In this document: positions 1 to 4,553 of the stretch, one piece after another
How the letters are laid out: the number at the start of each line of letters is the position of its first letter
Numbering within the stretch: position 1 is the first letter of the stretch
Assembly: GCA_947460915.1 (NCBI GenBank)
Contig: CANHKJ010000148.1
Coordinates: forward strand, 1-7,433
Length of the DNA stretch: 7,433 nt
Source of the DNA: Verrucomicrobiia bacterium
GTDB lineage: Bacteria; Verrucomicrobiota; Verrucomicrobiia; Verrucomicrobiales; Akkermansiaceae
Direction: 5' to 3'
Notes under the pieces: model-generated
Seen by the model: the letters and a program-made list of their open reading frames with translations, nothing else
The model's database searches: none
What the model was told of the DNA's origin: nothing
Translations under genes and position numbers: made by a program

Positions 1-1694
1 GCGATCGCACTTGCAGGCGTCGAAGCAAAAGCCCAGTTGGTGGTGGTGTTATCCCAATTGCCATCGGTGCTGCCTTTCCACACTTGATCTTCCAAAGTGA
101 TGAGAAGGTCGACCGAAGTGTCTGCGGTATTGTTGACCAGCGATAAAGTCGCCGCGCCAAGTGTCGAGGTGTTGAGTGTAAACTTGGCAAAATCTGCTGG
201 ACTCAGAGCGGTGCCACTGTAATCGATCAGCTTGATCATTCCACCCGAAACAGGTGTGCCGGAAAGGTTGAACTGATGCGTGCCCGTGGCAGGCGCAGTG
301 AGTTCCCCTGATGCGACAATTTTATCAGAAGTGGCACCCAAGCGAAAATCGGACTCCGTATTGTCTTCTAACGTAAGTGAGCCAAGGTTGGTGGTTCCTG
401 CCGTGGCGGCTGTTGCCACAGAAATGAATGTCCCACTTTTCGCCGTCAACGTGCCCGTTCCGAGATGCGGCCCCATGCGCAAGGATCCCGCATTGAGATT
501 GATGTTACCAGAGAACGCAGAATTGTTGGCGCTGAAAACAACGGCGCCGTCAGATGGATCGCCATCGGTGCTGAGTTCGATCGTGCCACTGCCGCCCGTG
601 ATCGCTCGACTCCAGGTAAATGATCCCGCTGTCATGAAACGCAGCGTCGCCCCACTACCGACAATAAACGAAGAAGCAGCATCCCAGTTCGCCGCATTTT
701 GATAGACGATGTTGTTCGTTCCATTTCCTAATTGCAGAGTGCCTGCTTGGATGTCGAAATGCAAAGAAGCAGTACCGCCCGATGTGCCTAACGCTCCCGT
801 CAAGGTCAGAGCACCTACACCTTTTTTCACGAAGCTGACATTGCGCCGCTGATTGCTGCCATTGTGTGCGAGAATTGAGCCGGCAAATGTTGTGTCATCG
901 GCTTGCGTGAGCTCAATACCACGAGTCTGCGTGCCTGCGGAAATTCCCCAGTCAGCACGGATCGAACCCGTGCCTTGCAAGCGATTGAGTTTAAGAAATT
1001 GACCACTCCATGCTTGTGTGAGAATCAGGCCACCGCAGGATGTAGCATTGCCGGTATCAAGCGCAAACGAACCGGTTTGCACCACGGTGCCAAGATCCGA
1101 TGCCGCTCCGCCACCACCACCGAGTGCGATCCAGTTGGTAGTAACACTGCCCACGGCAGGTATCGTCGCGCCACGCAAGGCCAAGGTGCCTGTGAAATTC
1201 AGATTGGTAACACCATTGCTGGTTCCGTTTGTTGACCAATTTTTCGTTCCTGTGCTACTGATTGTTACCGTGCCAGACCCCGAAAATGTAGCGCCTGTTG
1301 CTGTCGATGACGTTGAAGGCCCTGCGCCATTGATGTTAAATGCGCCACCCGCTGCAACCGCACCCCAAGTGAAGTTGTTTGCACCCGTTGCCAAGATCGT
1401 ATTGGCATCGGTGCTATGATCTAACAATAATGTATTGGCCCCAGCGATGCTCACCGCGCCTGCTGCGGAACTGATATTGATTCCTCCAGCTGTAAAATTC
1501 GCGCCCATGGTGTTCGACAAGGTCGAGCTTGCATCCCACAACAAAAGATCCGCCGTCGTTGGGGCTCCCGCAGGATTCCAAGCCGCCGCGAGATTGAGGT
1601 TATCAGTCGTCGCAGTGCGTGTACGATCCACCGCATAGAGTGGTGCACCTACCAACAAAGAGAACCCTACGCTTACAAAAAATTTCGCTTTCAT
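1..1694 (-). CDS. Secreted autotransporter-associated beta-strand repeat protein, 3' end outside window
   Basis: The frame is open from an ATG at 1694 to the window edge: 564 codons with no stop, so the C-terminus is missing. Residues 1-21 form a signal peptide (K-A-K, then a hydrophobic core, ending P-L-Y-A before V-D-R). The rest is Gly/Thr/Ser/Asn/Ala-rich with short alternating hydrophobic stretches, typical of a beta-helix. Residues 288-323 (K-K-G-V-G-A-L-T-L-T-G ... A-G-T-L-Q-L-G-N) match the autotransporter-associated beta-strand repeat (PATR, Pfam PF12951). Around residues 538-555 a second module opens with V-W-K-G-S-T-D-G-N-W-D. No enzyme motif is visible. I chose this start because it is directly followed by the signal peptide and because the neighbouring paralogue begins the same way; no Shine-Dalgarno sequence precedes it. 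A surface or matrix role is inferred. A PEP-CTERM tail is expected by analogy but cannot be seen. Confidence 0.86.
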   Translation of the reverse strand, partial: MKAKFFVSVGFSLLVGAPLYAVDRTRTATTDNLNLAAAWNPAGAPTTADLLLWDASSTLSNTMGANFTAGGINISSAAGAVSIAGANTLLLDHSTDANTILATGANNFTWGAVAAGGAFNINGAGPSTSSTATGATFSGSGTVTISSTGTKNWSTNGTSNGVTNLNFTGTLALRGATIPAVGSVTTNWIALGGGGGAASDLGTVVQTGSFALDTGNATSCGGLILTQAWSGQFLKLNRLQGTGSIRADWGISAGTQTRGIELTQADDTTFAGSILAHNGSNQRRNVSFVKKGVGALTLTGALGTSGGTASLHFDIQAGTLQLGNGTNNIVYQNAANWDAASSFIVGSGATLRFMTAGSFTWSRAITGGSGTIELSTDGDPSDGAVVFSANNSAFSGNINLNAGSLRMGPHLGTGTLTAKSGTFISVATAATAGTTNLGSLTLEDNTESDFRLGATSDKIVASGELTAPATGTHQFNLSGTPVSGGMIKLIDYSGTALSPADFAKFTLNTSTLGAATLSLVNNTADTSVDLLITLEDQVWKGSTDGNWDNTTTNWAFASTPASAI

Positions 1695-1786
1695 GATGTG
1701 AAGAATTACTACATCAAAGTATCCTCGGGATCGCACGAAGCAAACAGCAATGAGTGGTTTGATTAGCAAACCAGTTTTTCGCTAGA
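1695..1786 (-). promoter_or_regulatory. Intergenic leader of the beta-strand protein gene at 1694
   Basis: These 92 bases separate the DUF218 gene stop from the ATG at 1694 and must hold either the promoter of the downstream gene or an operon junction. The one notable structure is the hairpin-forming element at 1754-1775, listed separately. A weak ATCC-tcg-GGAT dyad lies at 1721-1731. I see no convincing sigma-70 -35/-10 pair and no Shine-Dalgarno motif in the last 20 bases before the start codon. Confidence 0.45.
1754..1775 (-). promoter_or_regulatory. Dyad element A, shared with 4532-4553
   Basis: The plus strand reads gtggtttg, then a, tta, gc, a, a, accagt. Inside it, tggtttg (1755-1761) and caaacca (1767-1773) form a perfect 7-bp inverted repeat around the 5-base spacer attag. 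It matches element B upstream of the other beta-strand protein gene at 18 of 22 positions without gaps. It lies 11 bases past the DUF218 stop and 59 bases before the ATG at 1694. On the plus strand the dyad is followed by a 5-T run (1775-1779), which resembles a small terminator, but no gene faces that way. On the minus strand no T-run follows. It may be an operator, a leader hairpin or a repeated extragenic element; position and conservation favour regulation. The function is inferred. Confidence 0.5.
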
Positions 1787-2446
1787 TTATGCCATCTGAC
1801 TGGTGTAACCTAGCGAAATCAAATCGTTCCACGCCGCGAGAACACTTGCGGGCACATCTTGAACGCTAGCAAATCCACGCGATGGATAATCGATGATGCG
1901 TTGCAAATCTCCCACCATCGCCGCAATCACTTCATCCCACGAATGATGTCCCGCCACATATTGCTCAATCGTCAATGGCGGCGAGGTGACTTGTAGAGAA
2001 ATGTCCGACCACTGCACCTCCAATGCCGCCAAGGTTCGCCGCTCCATGTAGGGTTTTTGCACAAACAATCCCTCATGCAGCGTGATTCCTCGTTCCGCCA
2101 GAAGTTCTCGCGAAAAGCGAATGTTTTCACCGGTGTTGGTCGCACGATTTTCATTCAGAATTGCCGATTTCGGAACCCCCGCATCGATGGCCACTTGCGC
2201 CATCGTTTCTGCTTCCGTGCCTGGCCAATCTTGCGTCATCCGACCCCGCGCGCCCGAAAACAAAATCCACGCGCCCATACCCTGATGAAACAATTCCGCC
2301 GCCCGCTTTGCCACGCGCAAATCATTGCTGCCAAAAACCAGAATGCCATCGGCGGGCACAACGCTGTGGCCCAATCGATGATAATCCCACAACAGGCGAG
2401 CCGCTGTTAGCGTGCTGTGATCGAGTTGTTTTTCGCCTTGCGTCAT
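1787..2446 (-). CDS. DUF218 / YdcF-like family protein
   Basis: This 219-residue protein has no signal peptide or membrane segment, so it is probably cytosolic. It belongs to the DUF218 (PF02698) family and resembles the E. coli YdcF branch rather than the membrane-anchored SanA/ElyC type. Supporting blocks are I-L-V-F-G-S-N-D at 35-42, I-L-F-S-G-A-R-G at 61-68, T-E-A-E-T-M at 77-82, R-A-T-N-T-G-E-N-I-R-F-S at 101-112 and K-P-Y-M-E-R-R-T at 131-138. YdcF also shares the C-terminal pattern D-V-P-A-S-V-L-A-A-W (197-206). From memory, E. coli YdcF binds S-adenosylmethionine, but its reaction is unknown; other family members affect cell-envelope integrity. The length is slightly below YdcF (about 266 residues) yet all conserved blocks are present. 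Its ATG overlaps the stop of the PEP-CTERM gene as ATGA, so translation is probably coupled. GAAGG lies only one base before the ATG, too close for a normal ribosome site, which also favours coupling. Confidence 0.92.
   Translation of the reverse strand: MTQGEKQLDHSTLTAARLLWDYHRLGHSVVPADGILVFGSNDLRVAKRAAELFHQGMGAWILFSGARGRMTQDWPGTEAETMAQVAIDAGVPKSAILNENRATNTGENIRFSRELLAERGITLHEGLFVQKPYMERRTLAALEVQWSDISLQVTSPPLTIEQYVAGHHSWDEVIAAMVGDLQRIIDYPSRGFASVQDVPASVLAAWNDLISLGYTSQMA
2443..2446 (-). other. ATGA stop/start overlap
   Basis: The last codons of the PEP-CTERM gene (...AAG GCA TGA) share four bases with the ATG of the DUF218 gene. This is the classic arrangement for termination-reinitiation coupling, so the two proteins are very probably made from one transcript. 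Confidence 0.85.
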
Positions 2447-4455
2447 GCCTTCACTCTGCGACGACGCAGCATTGCAAGCAATCCCAAACCACCGAGCAAG
2501 GCAGTGGATGATTCGGGGATCACCACCAACTGCAAGCTGCCTTGCTGAAAGTAAGCAGAACGCCCACCGCCAATGTCATACGCTGAGCCTAGGCTGTTGT
2601 GCGCCAAGGAATCAAATACTCCCGCACCGAGCGTGCCGCCGATCAAGGTATATGTGCCATTGTTCACACTGCTCCAAGTAAGCCCCGCAAGATCGTCCAC
2701 ACCGAAGCCGGAATAAAGACTCACAGAGCCGGTCACGAGCAAGGGATCACTCAGATCGGCCACGTAAAATATTGTGCCTACATTGAGAGTCAGACTTCCA
2801 GCCAAACTACCCGATCCTCCAAAAGCTGTTCCCGCATTGCTCACGCCCACCGCACTATTGCCGAGAGCACCCGTGACCAACAAGGTGCCTGCCGAAACGT
2901 TGGTAGCACCCGTGTAGGTGCTGGTGCCGCTGATGATCCATTTGCCATCGCCTACTTTCGTGAGATTAGTCGCGCCGGTGCCATTGTTTGTAAGTTCAGC
3001 AGCCAAAGTGTTATCAGCGGAATTACTTCCGTCCAGCGTTAGCGTACGAATTTGGTTACTACTACCAGCGAAAGCGATGCTTCCCGTGTTCGTAAGTTTG
3101 AGCGCGCCAGCACCAGAGGACTCAAGGCGCCAACCGCTGTTATCGACTGTGGAGCTGTAAGTGAATAGACGGTCTGAGCTCTGACCAGTTCCTGTGTATT
3201 TCAGCGCTGAACCAGCAGAGAAAATCAGATTGCTTGCCGCGTTAGTCGACGCCCCGATGTTGCTGTTTGCTCCTCCATTCGCCAGACTTGATACAGAGAG
3301 TGTTCCATTGTTTAGAGTTGTCACACCTGAGTAGGAGCTATTGCCAGACAAAGTCACAACTTGTGTGGAGGTGGATGATCCACCAAGTAGATTGACCATA
3401 CCCACTCGGACATTCCCCGTTCCTGATATCGCGTTGGCCATCGTATGAGAATCGAGACGCGCGAAAGTTAGAGTTCCGTTGTTGGTAACTGCAGCAGAGT
3501 CCGCGGCTAATTTACCATTGTTGCCTGCAACATCATCAAGCACACCTGCATTCCCACCACCAACTCGCACTTCTGCTCCTGTTGCGATTGTGACAGAACC
3601 CGTGTTGGTATTTGTCCCTGTTATGATGAATCCTGCATCAAGATTGGTAAAACCTGTGCCAGTGTCACGAAACTCGAGATTTCCTGAGCCAGAGATCACA
3701 CTATCTAGCTTCAACCAGCGGTCAGCACCAGCAATGTTTTGATTATCGATGAAGGACGTTGTTGCGTTAGTGAGTGTGATTGCATTATTCCATGTCCAAT
3801 TGCCGACAGAACCACTAAAAGACGTTCCTGTTGCAATGCCCCCACCGCCAAGAGTGATCGTGCCAGTACCCCATGCGGCAGACCCATTCCAGATAGCTCG
3901 AACGACGCCACTTTGAATGTCCCAATTTACATTGCCGATGGCCGTGTTAGAGGTGTTCAATTGCGCCGAGCCAGTGCCAGTTTTGGTCACGGTAAACGGC
4001 CCGCCGCTACCGAGGGATAGCACTCCAGCTCTTACTGTGGCTGAATTGCCGAGGTTGAACGTTTGGCCACTGGCAATATTCCAGGTTTGACTCGCATCGA
4101 CACGCAAGCGCTGAATGTTCATACTTATTGTGGCTGCCGACATGTCAATCCCCGCAGAACCAAGAGCAATCTCTTGTCCACTCGAGCTGTTGTTGATCGT
4201 GACGATTCCTCCTGGTGAAGTTACGCGAACACCTTGCCATGTGAGTAATGCACCGCTATTAAGAGCACCAACTGTGGCATATGTGCTATCGAAAACTGCC
4301 ACATCTGATGAAGTCGGAAGTGTATCCCAACTACCGCTCAGATTGAGGGCCGTGGTATTATTTTGCTTGATTCGATCGACCGCATACGACGAAGTGACAA
4401 GTGTGGCAAATGCTACCAGCGTGGTAGCATAAGAAAAATTGGTCTTTTGTTTCAT
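2443..4455 (-). CDS. PEP-CTERM-anchored beta-strand repeat surface protein
   Basis: This is a complete 670-residue gene. Residues 1-25 form a signal peptide (K-Q-K, hydrophobic core, S-S-Y-A before V-D-R). The body is low-complexity beta-helix, rich in Gly, Ser, Thr and Asn and lacking Cys. Clear PATR-type repeats (PF12951) sit at about 366-388 (V-V-T-L-S-G-N-S-S-Y-S-G ... N-G-T-L-S-V) and 498-527 (L-T-K-V-G-D-G-K-W-I-I-S-G ... A-G-T-L-L-V). The tail 646-670 is a PEP-CTERM signal: I-P-E-S-S-T, a hydrophobic span, then R-R-R-R. In known systems exosortase (EpsH/XrtA family) cleaves such tails and the protein goes to the surface or extracellular matrix. There is no beta-barrel, so it is not a true autotransporter. 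The frame stays open upstream to an ATG at 4659, but that would overlap the sialidase gene and add 68 charged residues before the signal peptide, so 4455 is preferred. No Shine-Dalgarno sequence is visible. Its ligand or partner is unknown. Confidence 0.92.
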   Translation of the reverse strand: MKQKTNFSYATTLVAFATLVTSSYAVDRIKQNNTTALNLSGSWDTLPTSSDVAVFDSTYATVGALNSGALLTWQGVRVTSPGGIVTINNSSSGQEIALGSAGIDMSAATISMNIQRLRVDASQTWNIASGQTFNLGNSATVRAGVLSLGSGGPFTVTKTGTGSAQLNTSNTAIGNVNWDIQSGVVRAIWNGSAAWGTGTITLGGGGIATGTSFSGSVGNWTWNNAITLTNATTSFIDNQNIAGADRWLKLDSVISGSGNLEFRDTGTGFTNLDAGFIITGTNTNTGSVTIATGAEVRVGGGNAGVLDDVAGNNGKLAADSAAVTNNGTLTFARLDSHTMANAISGTGNVRVGMVNLLGGSSTSTQVVTLSGNSSYSGVTTLNNGTLSVSSLANGGANSNIGASTNAASNLIFSAGSALKYTGTGQSSDRLFTYSSTVDNSGWRLESSGAGALKLTNTGSIAFAGSSNQIRTLTLDGSNSADNTLAAELTNNGTGATNLTKVGDGKWIISGTSTYTGATNVSAGTLLVTGALGNSAVGVSNAGTAFGGSGSLAGSLTLNVGTIFYVADLSDPLLVTGSVSLYSGFGVDDLAGLTWSSVNNGTYTLIGGTLGAGVFDSLAHNSLGSAYDIGGGRSAYFQQGSLQLVVIPESSTALLGGLGLLAMLRRRRVKA
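2446..2520 (-). other. PEP-CTERM sorting signal (P-E-S variant)
   Basis: This encodes residues 646-670 of the beta-strand protein: I-P-E-S-S-T-A-L-L, a Gly/Leu-rich membrane span, then M-L-R-R-R-R-V-K-A. The layout (short motif, about 15 hydrophobic residues, Arg cluster at the extreme C-terminus) is that of PEP-CTERM (TIGR02595 / PF07589). The third motif residue is Ser instead of the usual Pro. It implies an exosortase elsewhere in the genome; none is in this window. Confidence 0.88.
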
Positions 4456-4481
4456 AGAATGCGCGGGTAAATGTGAATCTG

Positions 4482-4492
4482 GCTCACTGAGC
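4482..4492. repeat. 11-bp palindrome gctcactgagc
   Basis: GCTCA and TGAGC are exact reverse complements around one central base. The site sits 26 bases upstream of the ATG at 4455, where a bound regulator could block transcription or a small hairpin could affect translation. It has no counterpart in the leader of the paralogous gene. A palindrome this short can arise by chance. Confidence 0.3.
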
Positions 4493-4531
4493 AAAATGAT
4501 CGCGAGCGAATGATTCCGCAATCGGCAAATG

Positions 4532-4553
4532 GTGGTTTGCTTACTATACCAGT
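4532..4553 (-). promoter_or_regulatory. Dyad element B, shared with 1754-1775
   Basis: The plus strand reads gtggtttg, then c, tta, ct, a, t, accagt: 18 of 22 positions identical to element A, with outer halves gtggttt and accagt conserved in both. The dyad is imperfect here (tggttt against ataCCA, one mismatch). It abuts the sialidase stop codon and lies 76 bases before the ATG at 4455. Both copies therefore sit just after an upstream gene and 60-80 bases before a beta-strand protein start. A shared operator is the preferred reading; vestigial homology from duplication of the gene with its leader is the alternative. Confidence 0.5.

Larger units (their letters stand above)
4456..4553 (-). 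promoter_or_regulatory. Intergenic leader of the PEP-CTERM protein gene
   Basis: These 98 bases lie between the sialidase stop (TAA, 4556-4554) and the ATG at 4455. They contain dyad element B at 4532-4553 and an 11-bp palindrome, gctcactgagc, at 4482-4492. On the minus strand TATAGT occurs inside element B and could serve as a -10 box, but no good -35 precedes it within the gap. No T-tailed hairpin terminator for the sialidase gene is visible, so read-through is possible. No Shine-Dalgarno motif precedes the start codon. Confidence 0.45.

Noticed and set aside
280..702. Plus-strand open frame of 140 codons inside the beta-strand protein gene
   Set aside because: It is antisense to a well-supported gene; its Val/Ala/Pro-rich composition is what Gly/Thr/Asn-repeat codons yield when read in reverse. 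No domain or ribosome site.
1018..1419. Plus-strand open frame of 133 codons
   Set aside because: Same antisense effect of the low-complexity beta-helix coding sequence on the other strand.
1755..1779. Rho-independent terminator on the plus strand (7-bp stem followed by five T)
   Set aside because: No plus-strand gene is present to terminate, the stem is AT-rich, and the same sequence recurs upstream of another gene without the T-run.
2599..3042. Plus-strand open frame of 147 codons
   Set aside because: Antisense to the PEP-CTERM protein gene; shows no recognisable motif, signal or hydrophobic pattern.
1754..4553. Sigma-54 promoter (GG, ten bases, GC) within the shared elements
   Set aside because: PEP-CTERM genes in some bacteria use sigma-54, so I tested it; neither copy has GC at the required spacing after TGG.
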